A DNA stretch of 41,461 nucleotides, from assembly GCA_021792795.1 (NCBI GenBank), contig JAJYUB010000032.1:1-41461 (forward strand). Direction: 5' to 3'. This document shows, piece after piece, positions 18,271 to 26,019 of this stretch. The notes under the pieces were generated by a model. It saw only the letters and a list, made by a program, of their open reading frames with translations. It did no database searches and was not told the origin of the DNA. Made by a program: the position numbers and the translations under genes. The number at the start of each line of letters is the position of its first letter. Position 1 is the stretch's first letter. The DNA comes from Acidobacteriota bacterium (lineage in GTDB: Bacteria; Acidobacteriota; Terriglobia; Terriglobales; Acidobacteriaceae).

Positions 18271-18337
18271 GGGATGACTTGCCAAGGCTTGCAGGAAAAA
18301 GAGGTACATGCACGCAGGTTCCGCAATGGCCAAGGAT

Positions 18338-20668
18338 TTACCTTGCTGGTTCAGCCTCCGTCTGCTGGATTTCTGCGCCGGAGGGGTTTGCGGGGGTCGG
18401 CCCTGTGGATGCTTCACCGGGAAAAGCTTCGTCTGGATGGTCGGCGATGGCCGTTCGCATGAAGCTCATCCAGATGGGCAACGCCACGCGCGCGCCGGTT
18501 TCCTTGTCCCCCAGGGATTGGCGATCGTCGTAGCCGACCCAGACGCCGCAAGTGATGGACGGGGAAAATCCAAGGAACCATGCGTCGGTAAAGTCATTGG
18601 TCGTGCCAGTCTTGCCTCCCAGGGGATGATGCAATTGGCTGGCGACGGCCCCCGTCCCCTGATGGGCAACCGCCTCGAACATCTGCATCATTTGCCGCGC
18701 CGTTTTCTGGTCCGTGGAGACATGCACGTCGGGGGTATCGTCCCACAAAACCTCTCCGTCGGCGGTGGTCACACGGTGGACAAAGTGGGGTGTCACGCGA
18801 ATGCCATCGTTCGGAAAGCTGCTGTAGGCCGCCACCTGCTCATCCAGGCTGATCTCCGCCGCGCCTAACGCGATGGGCAGGAATGCGGGAATGTCGGAGG
18901 TGACCCCAAACCGATGCGCGGTCGCAATCACTTTGTGGATACCGACCTGGTCCGCCAGTTTCAGCGCAGGAATATTCAGGGAATCGGCGAAGGCGCGCTG
19001 CAGCGTGACATTTCCCAGGTAGCGATGCTCATAATCGTGCGGAATGTAGGGGCCGGACGCGGTACGGAACGTGGTCGGCCCATCGAGAATGATGCTGTCG
19101 GGTTTGTACCCATCTTCCATGGCCGCCGTGTAGTCATAGATCTTGAAGGACGAGCCGGTTTGCCGTTGCGCCTGAGTGGCGCGGTCATATTGGGAAAGAT
19201 TGAAGTCTCGACCGCCCACCAGCGCAAGAATGTCCCCGCTGGGATTGTCTACGGTCATCAGCGCAGCCTGTACGCCGCTGTCTTGTTCCAGGGAGGCATC
19301 CAGCAAATTGCCATCTTCCTGCCCGCTTCCTGCCGACGGGGCGACCGCAATTTTGCTGACGGACTGTTGGCCAGCCGCTTGCGGCAGAATGCGCACATAC
19401 ACAATATCGCCGGTCTGAAGCAGGTCCGTGGCCAGTTCCTTTTTCGTCCAGGCCCAACCCTCGGGAGCGATGATGGCGCTCCGATTCTCACCCACGCGCA
19501 CCGTCACTTCATACGGCAGCGCCTCCGTCACCACCCCATGGATGTAGGTTCCCGGCGTTGGATTGGTGTTCCAGTCCGGATGACGGAATGCATCGATGGA
19601 ACTGCCGGCGGCGATCACGTTCAACAGGTTGCCGCGCCAACCTCGTCGGCGTTCATAGGAGGCGAGTCCATCCAAGACGGCAGCGTTCGCCGCCTGTTGC
19701 AGTTTCAGGTCCAGCGTGGTGTAGACGCGCAGCCCCGATTGGTGCACCATGTCCGAGCCGAATCTCCGGTCCAGCTCCTTGCGGACTTCCTCGACGAACC
19801 AAGGGGCGACCGTGTTCGGAGGCGGTTCGATATGCAGCCCCAACGGGCTGGATTTCGCTTCCGCTGCCTGTTGCGCGGTAACGACGCCATCCTCCAGCAT
19901 CGCATTCAAGACCAGATTGCGCCGGACAAGCGCCCGCTCCGGATGGGTCACGGGAGAGTAATAGGAAGGCCCGCGAGGAAGCGCGGCCAGCAAGGCGGCC
20001 TCCGGCAGGGTCACCTCGCGCGCATGTTTGCTGAAGTAGTATTCCGACCCGGCTTCAAACCCATACACGCCCTGGCCCAGATAAATCTGGTTGGCATACA
20101 GGGTAAAAATCTGTTGCTTGGTAAAATTCCTCTCAATCTGAATGGAGAGCAGCACTTCCTGCAGCTTGCGATGAAACGATCGTTCCGGAGAGAGAAACAG
20201 GTTCTTGGCCAACTGCATGGTCAAGGTTGAAGCGCCCTGTGCGCGCCGGTCCGCAGTCAGGTCTCGATACGCAGCCCCTGCCACACGAAACAAGTTCACT
20301 CCCCAGTGGCTTTCAAAATTCTTGTCTTCAATGGAAATGACAGCATGGCGGAGCATCGGAGAGAGGTCGTCGTACCCGACAACAATACGGCGCTCCAGCG
20401 CGAACGATCCAATCTGGCTGCCGTGGGCGTCGTACAGCAGTGTTGTCGTATTGGGCCGGTATCGTTCAAGGTCCTGTATCTGAGGAAGGTCCACCGTATA
20501 GATCAGCAGCAGTCCGCTGAGCGCGCCAAACATCGCCGCCAGAGTTGCGAGGACCGCAAATGCCGCCGATCCGGCCAGCTTTTTCCGCCGATTGGAGGGT
20601 GGACGAAAATCGGCCCGGCGTACGCCGCCGTGCAGTCCGTGGGACGACTTAAATGCTGGAGGTGTCAA
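18338..20668 (-). CDS. Class A penicillin-binding protein (PBP1A type)
   Basis: A bifunctional peptidoglycan synthase. After one membrane helix (about 31-57) comes the GT51 glycosyltransferase domain with IEDKNFESHWG (catalytic Glu near 114) and GASTLTMQLAKNLFL. The transpeptidase domain has all three motifs: S506-S-F-K509, S563-L-N and K686-T-G. Length is 776 residues from a TTG at 20668, which has AGGA about seven bases upstream. The frame extends to another TTG at 20842, but that stretch is atypical and abuts a palindrome. It polymerises and cross-links glycan strands at the inner membrane. It is convergent with ribF. Confidence 0.93.
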   Translation of the reverse strand: MTPPAFKSSHGLHGGVRRADFRPPSNRRKKLAGSAAFAVLATLAAMFGALSGLLLIYTVDLPQIQDLERYRPNTTTLLYDAHGSQIGSFALERRIVVGYDDLSPMLRHAVISIEDKNFESHWGVNLFRVAGAAYRDLTADRRAQGASTLTMQLAKNLFLSPERSFHRKLQEVLLSIQIERNFTKQQIFTLYANQIYLGQGVYGFEAGSEYYFSKHAREVTLPEAALLAALPRGPSYYSPVTHPERALVRRNLVLNAMLEDGVVTAQQAAEAKSSPLGLHIEPPPNTVAPWFVEEVRKELDRRFGSDMVHQSGLRVYTTLDLKLQQAANAAVLDGLASYERRRGWRGNLLNVIAAGSSIDAFRHPDWNTNPTPGTYIHGVVTEALPYEVTVRVGENRSAIIAPEGWAWTKKELATDLLQTGDIVYVRILPQAAGQQSVSKIAVAPSAGSGQEDGNLLDASLEQDSGVQAALMTVDNPSGDILALVGGRDFNLSQYDRATQAQRQTGSSFKIYDYTAAMEDGYKPDSIILDGPTTFRTASGPYIPHDYEHRYLGNVTLQRAFADSLNIPALKLADQVGIHKVIATAHRFGVTSDIPAFLPIALGAAEISLDEQVAAYSSFPNDGIRVTPHFVHRVTTADGEVLWDDTPDVHVSTDQKTARQMMQMFEAVAHQGTGAVASQLHHPLGGKTGTTNDFTDAWFLGFSPSITCGVWVGYDDRQSLGDKETGARVALPIWMSFMRTAIADHPDEAFPGEASTGPTPANPSGAEIQQTEAEPAR

Positions 20669-20845
20669 GGACAGTCCTGATGCAATTCTCGTACAGCTTC
20701 GAGCAAATCGTGGAATTCTGCGCCCTTGGCAGAGTTTCTCCTGGGCAAAATCGCAAGGCCCGGGTCCGAACTCAGAAGGAATCTGTCGAATGGCTTCGCC
20801 TAGCGCGGATTTCCTGTTGCGTCGCCCATCCGGGTCCAACAATGA

Positions 20846-20867
20846 GCGTCTCGCCGCGGCGAGACGC
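20846..20867. repeat. Perfect 22-bp palindrome upstream of the PBP1A gene
   Basis: GCGTCTCGCC-GC-GGCGAGACGC reads the same on both strands. It lies 74 bp past the S41-family stop and about 180 bp before the PBP start. No U-tract follows, so it may be a factor-dependent terminator, an mRNA-end hairpin or a protein-binding site. Confidence 0.7.
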
Positions 20868-20940
20868 GCGAAGATTGACCACTTCGATTACGCCCATACG
20901 AAATCCGCTCTCTCGCATGTCGGGGGGACTGCGTGTCTGC

Positions 20941-22197
20941 CTACGCGGCCTTGTCTTGCTTCAACAACTCCAGTGCTTTGTTCAACTGATCGTCCGGCTG
21001 GGCTGCCGCAGGCGGCGCAGGGCTGGCCTTCGCGGCTCCGGGCGGTGTAGGGACCGTCACCAGGCCATGCGGTGAAGCTGGCGTCTGTAATCCAAAACCA
21101 CTGTTCGCAGCCACCATGACATTCGGCGTTACGGCCTTGTCCTGAATGGCTTCCCCGTCCGGCGCATGATATTTGGCGACCGAAAGAAACAACATGGCGC
21201 CATCTGGCAGAGGGATCTGCTTTTGTACAGAACCCGCACCGAAGGTGCGGTCGCCCACGAGCTGGGCGCGTTTGTTCTCCTTTAGCGCAGCCGCTACAAT
21301 TTCCGCCGGCCCCGAGGTCCCGTGGTTCACCAGGACCATCAGCGGAGCGGAGGTGACAAAATTCTTTGGGTCAGCCGTCCAGGCTTGTTTCGGGTAGGTC
21401 TGGCCTTCCAGAGTGGCAATGGTGCCCGACTTTAAAAAAGCATTCGCAAGCTCGACTGCGGAGTTCATATCTCCGCCGGTCACGTCGCGCAGGTCGAGCA
21501 GGACCTTTTGCTTTCCTGTGGCCTGGACATGCCGCAGTTTCGTCAACATGTCATCCACTCTGTTCTGGGTCAGGTCGTACGGCTTCAGATAGAGAATGCT
21601 GCTGTTCTCATACTCGTCTACGTGCAGCGCCGGATAGTCGGTCGTGGAGCGGGTGAGTGTCATGGCGTCGGGGGTGGCGCTGGTCGGCTCAATCACGGAG
21701 AAATGCAGCGTCGAGCCTGGCTGGCCGTCGAGCGACATCTGGATCAACTGCAATGGCATGACGCGGGTGCTTTGATTGCCAATCTCTTCAATCACATCTC
21801 CATCGACGATCCCGGCGTGGTCGGCGGGGCTGCCCGGAACGACAGACACGACCGTCGCGTAACCGTAGCGCTTGGAAATATGTACGCCGATTTGAGCTTT
21901 GCTTTCGCTCTCTCGCGATTGGTAGAGCTTGAACTCGGACGCGGTCAGATAACCGGAATCCGGATCCAGGCCCTCCAGCAGTCCATGCAGCGCGCCGGTG
22001 GTCACGTCGGGGATGTTCGGGGTCACCACATAGTCATTCTGAATGTACTGCAGGACTTCGCTATAAACTTCCATCTGCTGATAGGCGCTCGCATCCGAGC
22101 CGGCGCGAACGCCACCGGGCAGAAATCCGCCCAGGAAAACAAACACGATCAGCAACACTGAGATTGCGAGCAAAGAAAGTTTCAGAGCTTTAGGCAT
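20941..22197 (-). CDS. S41/CtpA-like protein with substituted catalytic residues
   Basis: A 418-residue exported or membrane-anchored protein with the layout of C-terminal processing peptidases: an N-terminal hydrophobic segment (about 7-28), a PDZ domain (about 100-180, with GVHISKRYGYATVVSVVPG and GIVDGDVIEEIG), then the S41 core. In active members the core reads LVNxxSASASE and TFGKGSVQ. Here the matching stretches are LVNHGTSGPAEI (291-300) and GDRTFGAGSVQ (316-325). The nucleophile position is Gly296 and the general-base Lys is Ala321. A Ser lies one place early (295). The fold seems intact and the C-terminal tail is Pro/Ala-rich, so a non-proteolytic PDZ scaffold is more likely than an active protease (inference). 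The start has no strong Shine-Dalgarno. Confidence 0.85.
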   Translation of the reverse strand: MPKALKLSLLAISVLLIVFVFLGGFLPGGVRAGSDASAYQQMEVYSEVLQYIQNDYVVTPNIPDVTTGALHGLLEGLDPDSGYLTASEFKLYQSRESESKAQIGVHISKRYGYATVVSVVPGSPADHAGIVDGDVIEEIGNQSTRVMPLQLIQMSLDGQPGSTLHFSVIEPTSATPDAMTLTRSTTDYPALHVDEYENSSILYLKPYDLTQNRVDDMLTKLRHVQATGKQKVLLDLRDVTGGDMNSAVELANAFLKSGTIATLEGQTYPKQAWTADPKNFVTSAPLMVLVNHGTSGPAEIVAAALKENKRAQLVGDRTFGAGSVQKQIPLPDGAMLFLSVAKYHAPDGEAIQDKAVTPNVMVAANSGFGLQTPASPHGLVTVPTPPGAAKASPAPPAAAQPDDQLNKALELLKQDKAA

Positions 22198-22538
22198 ACG
22201 TAAATTAGGGGCGGCACGCGGACAACAGCGCCGTTGCTATCAGTGTACAGCTTTCACCGCAAAGTGAAGGAATCGGTGGACGCGAAATACCTCGCCAAAA
22301 TACATTTGGAATGCCAAGCGCGGAAACGCACGCTTGGCCAATGTCCGCCTTCACAGACACATGGCATTCAGCCGGGTCATGCTCCATTACGCCAGGAGCA
22401 GATGGAGGTAGAAAATGTATGGAGTGAAATGGCATGTCACAAACGCGATTCGATCGTCTGGCTCGCAATCGACCCTGAAAGCGCAGGCTTTTTCCAATTC
22501 GCACGCGAGTTTAATACCCAGTGAACGCGCTCTCCGGC
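22198..22538. other. Gene-free region (~340 bp) with one hairpin
   Basis: Lies between the cytochrome gene and the S41-family gene, both leftward. The only structure seen is GCCAAGCG / CGCTTGGC (22313-22320 with 22331-22338, 10-base loop), a weak terminator candidate for the cytochrome transcript. The promoter of the S41 gene is presumably here but was not identified. Confidence 0.4.
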
Positions 22539-22958
22539 CTACTTTTTCGACATGGAGCGCAGGTAGACCACCAGGTTCCAGATCTCGTCGTCCTTGGCGC
22601 GATCTTCCCCTGGCATTTTTCCCTGCCCGTTCTTAATGATGTAGAAAAGCTCTCCATCCGTCCGGTTTTTCAAGGTGTCCGGATTGGTGAAGTCCATCAT
22701 TGTCAGACTCATGTCCGAAATGATTCCAGGATCTCCCTTGCCGTCGCCTTTGGCCCCATGACACATGGCGCAGTCGATCCCATACACATTCTTGGCGTGG
22801 GCCTGGGACTCGGTTGTGGGGGTGATCGGGTTAACCATACGTGCCGCTGCGACGGGAATCACCGTAAGGGCAGGCGTAGCAGGCGCAGGAGCGGTCGTTT
22901 TCTGCTGGGGCGAGAGCGCAAAGAGTAGAGGAAGAAGGGCGAAGACAGGATTCGGCAT
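22539..22958 (-). CDS. Monohaem c-type cytochrome
   Basis: A 139-residue periplasmic electron carrier. A short hydrophobic N-terminus (MPNPVFALLPLLFAL) directs export. The haem-binding motif C63-A-M-C66-H67 is followed by GAKGDGKGDPG, and Met115 in NGQGKMPG is the likely sixth haem ligand, the arrangement of class I / c6-like cytochromes. The C-terminal helix with EIWNLVVYLRSMSKK is typical. The ATG at 22958 has an ideal AGGAGG eight bases ahead. No oxidase or reductase gene is adjacent, so the partner is unknown. Confidence 0.92.
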   Translation of the reverse strand: MPNPVFALLPLLFALSPQQKTTAPAPATPALTVIPVAAARMVNPITPTTESQAHAKNVYGIDCAMCHGAKGDGKGDPGIISDMSLTMMDFTNPDTLKNRTDGELFYIIKNGQGKMPGEDRAKDDEIWNLVVYLRSMSKK

Positions 22959-23090
22959 ATCGTAAGCCTCCTAAACTACCGAACATACATGCTACGGCCC
23001 AACCCCAGAGATGTCTATGTTTCCCATCGCAAATCGCCCGATTCGTTGGGTCGGCAGGCCATCCTTGCTCTCCATTAGAAAACTTTTCTC

Positions 23091-23124
23091 TTGACACAGA
23101 GTACTCTTCTTTATAGAGTATTCT
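23091..23124 (+). promoter_or_regulatory. Promoter with palindromic operator, copy 1
   Basis: A TTGACA -35 (23091-23096) and a TATAGAGT -10 region lie around an inverted repeat TACTCT-TCTTTAT-AGAGTA (23102-23120). A flanking half-site AGAGTA at 23098 makes AGAGTACTCT a perfect palindrome. The repeat covers the spacer and -10, as expected for repression by occlusion. The same 6-7-6 layout recurs at 24261-24279. The winged-helix protein encoded at 23946 is the likely ligand (inference). Confidence 0.7.
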
Positions 23125-23176
23125 CGATTAGGCGCCTTCCCGCTTGGAAGACGAATTTGGATGGCGGAAAGCGTAT

Positions 23177-23329
23177 ATGGCGCATGCCTGGCGTGGCCCC
23201 ATGAAAAATATCTCTCGAAATTGCCTGAAACCTGTCTCTGCTCTGAGTGAACGTCATCCGTTGTTGACTCGCTGTCTCGCGCTGCTATTTTTTCTGGCTG
23301 GAATTATTCTCTGCGCACGCATGCTCTGA
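23177..23329 (+). CDS. Possible small single-helix membrane protein
   Basis: A 50-codon open frame in the ~240-bp leader between the copy-1 promoter and the membrane-protein gene at 23363. The C-terminal half, CLALLFFLAGIILCARML, is a convincing transmembrane helix after a basic stretch. A weak GGAAAG lies ahead of the ATG; an internal ATG at 23201 and an upstream TTG at 23144 are alternatives. It could be the first gene of the regulon, a leader peptide or chance. Low confidence. Confidence 0.3.
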   Translation: MAHAWRGPMKNISRNCLKPVSALSERHPLLTRCLALLFFLAGIILCARML

Positions 23330-23362
23330 AATTCATTTTCAGGATTCTGAAAGGAAATCACG

Positions 23363-23953
23363 ATGACCGAACAAGAAACACAACAGGAACTACTCACCCG
23401 CTTTGAGCTGGTCGAGATGATGGTGAAAGAAGGACGCCGCTCGACAGAATACTGGGGCTGGACTTTCGTCCTTTGGGGAACCGCCTACCTGATCGCCATC
23501 GGCTGGACCTACGGGTCGCATCGGCCCGATATTGCGTGGCCTGTGACGATGATCGCCGCCACGATCATAACCATCATCGTGGCGACCAAAAAGAAAATAG
23601 CGAAACCACAGACGCCGGTTTCGCGCGCCATCGGCGGCATATGGACTGCGGTCGGCACAGCCATCTTCATATTCTGTTTTGCCGTTGCCATCAGTGGACA
23701 CTCCGAGGCGCATTCTTACATGGCCGCTGTGGAGATCCTTCTAGGGGTCGCCAATTGCGCCATCAGCATGGTCCTTCGTTGGCGTGGGCAATTTATGGTC
23801 GCCCTTCTATGGTGGACCTCCGCCGTGGCAACGTGTTTTGTCAGCTTGCAATGGATCACGCCCATCCTGGTTTTCGACACGCTCGTCGGATTCCTTGGCT
23901 TTGGACTTTACCTGATGTACCGCGAACGTCGCCTCCGGGTGCAGCATGACTGA
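23363..23953 (+). CDS. Multi-pass membrane protein of unknown function
   Basis: A 196-residue inner-membrane protein with a polar, acidic N-terminal ~30 residues (TEQETQQELLTRFELVEMM) followed by five or six helices in pairs, for example WGWTFVLWGTAYLIAIGW and GGIWTAVGTAIFIFCFAV, and a basic C-terminus. No family is recognised. The ATG follows AAGGA at good spacing. The stop overlaps the start of the winged-helix regulator by 8 bp, so the two are translationally coupled, a layout often seen where a membrane partner modulates its regulator. The gene lies behind the operator-bearing promoter at 23091. Confidence 0.75.
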   Translation: MTEQETQQELLTRFELVEMMVKEGRRSTEYWGWTFVLWGTAYLIAIGWTYGSHRPDIAWPVTMIAATIITIIVATKKKIAKPQTPVSRAIGGIWTAVGTAIFIFCFAVAISGHSEAHSYMAAVEILLGVANCAISMVLRWRGQFMVALLWWTSAVATCFVSLQWITPILVFDTLVGFLGFGLYLMYRERRLRVQHD

Positions 23954-24245
23954 TCTACCCGAACTCGATCCCGTGATCCACGGCAAGCTGCGGCTGGCAG
24001 TCCTCTCCCTGCTCTCCAGTGTTGACGATGCGGAGTTCACCTGGCTGCGCGACAAAACCGGCTCGACCGACGGCAATCTAGGCGCCCACTTGTTGAAGCT
24101 GGAAGAAGCCGGCTATATCGGCGTAGAAAAAAAGTTCATTCTGCGCAAGCCGATCACGCTCTACCGCATGACGGAAGCCGGCAGAACTGCACTCGCGGGT
24201 TATATTCGTGCGCTGCGGATTCTGTTGGGTTCCGCGCTCAAGTAG
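23946..24245 (+). CDS. Small winged-helix transcriptional regulator (HTH_34 / MarR-PadR-like)
   Basis: A 99-residue protein that is almost entirely one winged helix-turn-helix domain: HGKLRLAVLSLLSSV, then FTWLRDKTGSTDGNLGAHLLKLEEAGYIGVEKKF and a wing ending ITLYRMTEAGRTAL. This fits the HTH_34 group of stand-alone regulators that bind DNA as dimers. It overlaps the upstream membrane-protein gene by 8 bp. Matching inverted repeats lie in front of that gene (23102-23120) and just past its own stop (24261-24279), making it the natural candidate to bind both and repress its own operon. No ligand pocket or metal site is obvious. Confidence 0.87.
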   Translation: MTDLPELDPVIHGKLRLAVLSLLSSVDDAEFTWLRDKTGSTDGNLGAHLLKLEEAGYIGVEKKFILRKPITLYRMTEAGRTALAGYIRALRILLGSALK

Positions 24246-24250
24246 TTTTT

Positions 24251-24280
24251 TTGGCCAATCAACTCTGTTTTATAGAGTTC
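24251..24280 (+). promoter_or_regulatory. Promoter with palindromic operator, copy 2
   Basis: The inverted repeat AACTCT-GTTTTAT-AGAGTT (24261-24279) matches copy 1 in arm length, spacer length and sequence (consensus ACTCT-N2-TTTAT-AGAGT) and likewise covers a TATAGA -10. A weak -35 (TTGGCC) is at 24251. It lies 6-50 bp from the regulator stop and about 50 bp before the DUF1579-like gene. Confidence 0.7.
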
Positions 24281-24328
24281 TCCACATTGTACGACGTACG
24301 GAAATTCGATGGAAAGGGAAGATACATT

Positions 24329-24943
24329 ATGGAACGCTTCATCGTTCGGTTCGCACAACCAAGAGGGTCCCGCAGATTGATTCTTTTCACGCTGCTCGCC
24401 TTCATTCCCATGCTCGCCTCCGCGCAGGCAAGATCGGCCCCGGATCCAGTCATCCTTATCGCGGCACAACGCAAGGCCATGGCCCCACTGGCATTCCTTG
24501 ACGGCGTGTGGAGGGGCCCCGCATGGATTATTTTGCCATCCGGCCAAAAGGAGACATTCACCCAGACGGAACGGATCGGGCCATTTCTGGATGGGTCCGT
24601 CAAGGTCATGGAGGGTCGCAGTTATGGCCCCGATGGCAAGATCGTCTTCAATGCGTTCGCCATTCTTTCCTACAATTCCGTCCAACGCGCGTACTCGATG
24701 CACTCCTACGCCCAGGGCAACGTGGGCGATTTTGCCTTCACGCCTTCCGCCCATGGATACACGTGGGACATTCCCGCAGGCCCCATGACCATCCGTTACA
24801 GCGCAGAGGTCAAAGGCGGCGTTCTGCATGAGGTGGGCGACCGAATCCTGCCCGGCAAAGATCCCGTCCAATTCTTTGAAATGAATGTCAAACGCGTCGG
24901 CGACGCCAACTGGCCTGCTGCTGGAGCAGTCGGCCCGCGGTGA
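24329..24943 (+). CDS. Secreted DUF1579-like protein
   Basis: A 204-residue exported protein. The ATG at 24329 begins a basic start and hydrophobic core (LILFTLLAFIPMLASAQA), a clear signal peptide; the frame extends to a TTG at 24251, but that would run through the operator. The mature part has FLDGVWRGPAWI, LDGSVKVMEGRSYGPDGK and FAILSYNSVQRAYSMHSYA, the spacing seen in DUF1579-type proteins predicted to form a lipocalin-like barrel. Function unknown; small hydrophobic ligands are a guess from the fold. It is the first gene behind operator copy 2. Confidence 0.72.
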   Translation: MERFIVRFAQPRGSRRLILFTLLAFIPMLASAQARSAPDPVILIAAQRKAMAPLAFLDGVWRGPAWIILPSGQKETFTQTERIGPFLDGSVKVMEGRSYGPDGKIVFNAFAILSYNSVQRAYSMHSYAQGNVGDFAFTPSAHGYTWDIPAGPMTIRYSAEVKGGVLHEVGDRILPGKDPVQFFEMNVKRVGDANWPAAGAVGPR

Positions 24944-24994
24944 AGATGCCAGCCATACTGGAAAAAACCCAATCTAACCAAAGGAGAAACTTCA

Positions 24995-25699
24995 ATGCAA
25001 ACTCAATCTTCATTTCCATCGTCGATGCAAGACGACGCAGGCCGCGCTTTCGGATTGGCCATCGGCAACCTGTTTCTTGGAATTTTCGGGATGGTATGGA
25101 TCGTGATCGGATTGGTCGTCGGCGGCAGAAAAGACCCATGGATCTTCGCCGGCCTGGCCTGCTTCCTATTGGCAATCGTGGCCGTCAGCATCCAGACGAT
25201 GCGGCGGACACACGGCCGCCTGGACCGCAGCGAAGCCAACCGGGAAATGAAAAAGAAGATAAACCGCCAATTCGGACTGGTCAACTGTCTCCAGTGGGGA
25301 TTGATCTTCCTTGCGGTTTACGGGCTGGAGTATCTGAAACTCGACAACTGGATCCTGCCCGCGATCGTTTTCATCGTCGGGGCGCATTTCCTTCCACTGG
25401 CGCGCCTGTTCGAGATTCGAACGTATTACTATACCGGCGCGGCAATGGTGGCATGGGCCATCCTCGATCCATTCCTGTTTATCGCGGGCAAAAACGACTG
25501 GATTGACGGCGTCGGAACGGGTGCGATCCTATGGATCACCGCTCTCTTCATCTGCTGGCAGATATTTCACCTGCTCGGGCGAATCGGTCCAGCCGAGTTG
25601 AACGACACTGCCGTCCCGCCTCAAGCGGCGGCCGCTCTCGATCTGAATACGGAACTTCCGCGCAACGACATGCGCACTTTCAAGTGCGTCCAAGGATAG
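24995..25699 (+). CDS. Six-helix membrane protein of unknown function
   Basis: A 234-residue inner-membrane protein with six predicted helices: about 26-44 (LFLGIFGMVWIVIGLVVG), 48-65, 100-116, 124-140, 151-168 and 180-198. A charged cytoplasmic loop between helices 2 and 3 (RRTHGRLDRSEANREMKKK) may be a contact surface. The ATG is preceded by an ideal AAGGAG. It lies 51 bp after the DUF1579-like gene, so it is probably co-transcribed from operator copy 2. Overall layout recalls DUF7010-type proteins, but I am not sure. Confidence 0.72.
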   Translation: MQTQSSFPSSMQDDAGRAFGLAIGNLFLGIFGMVWIVIGLVVGGRKDPWIFAGLACFLLAIVAVSIQTMRRTHGRLDRSEANREMKKKINRQFGLVNCLQWGLIFLAVYGLEYLKLDNWILPAIVFIVGAHFLPLARLFEIRTYYYTGAAMVAWAILDPFLFIAGKNDWIDGVGTGAILWITALFICWQIFHLLGRIGPAELNDTAVPPQAAAALDLNTELPRNDMRTFKCVQG

Positions 25700-25741
25700 A
25701 CCTTCCGCTGAAGAGGCGAGCGACTGATGCGCAAGTTTTGC

Positions 25742-26014
25742 CTATTGAGGACGCTGCAGCTCGGTAATGCGAAGGGTGTCGACGGGTTTGAGATATCCCT
25801 TGCGACGAAACCAGTCTTCCATCGCAACCCTCAAAGCTTCCAGAGGCACGCGGAAACCCACCTCCAGCAGGCCGTCGCCCACCGGCAGGGTGTCGTCGAA
25901 AATGGCGTCGTTGGTGAAGTTCCGCATGGCAAAATTGTCGATCCATTGCACCGGGCATGGATGCCGCTGCCCTGCCGCATCGACGGATTCGATCTTCAAT
26001 TTGCGCAGAAACAT
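25742..26014 (-). CDS. Small conserved-looking protein co-transcribed with pckA
   Basis: A 90-residue protein that sits inside a longer open frame overlapping pckA. The ATG at 26014 is five bases beyond the pckA stop, with an AAGAG stretch in the pckA tail as a possible ribosome-binding site, so the two are almost certainly one transcript. The sequence looks like a folded globular protein: MFLRKLKIESVDAAGQ, QWIDNFAMRNFTNDAIFDD, VGFRVPLEALRVAMEDWF. No family is recognised. The part of the frame upstream of 26014 is the shadow of pckA. Confidence 0.65.
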   Translation of the reverse strand: MFLRKLKIESVDAAGQRHPCPVQWIDNFAMRNFTNDAIFDDTLPVGDGLLEVGFRVPLEALRVAMEDWFRRKGYLKPVDTLRITELQRPQ

Positions 26015-26019
26015 GCGGT

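Noticed and set aside
18914-20230. 438-codon rightward open frame
   Set aside because: Antisense to the PBP1A gene; no ribosome-binding site or domain pattern.
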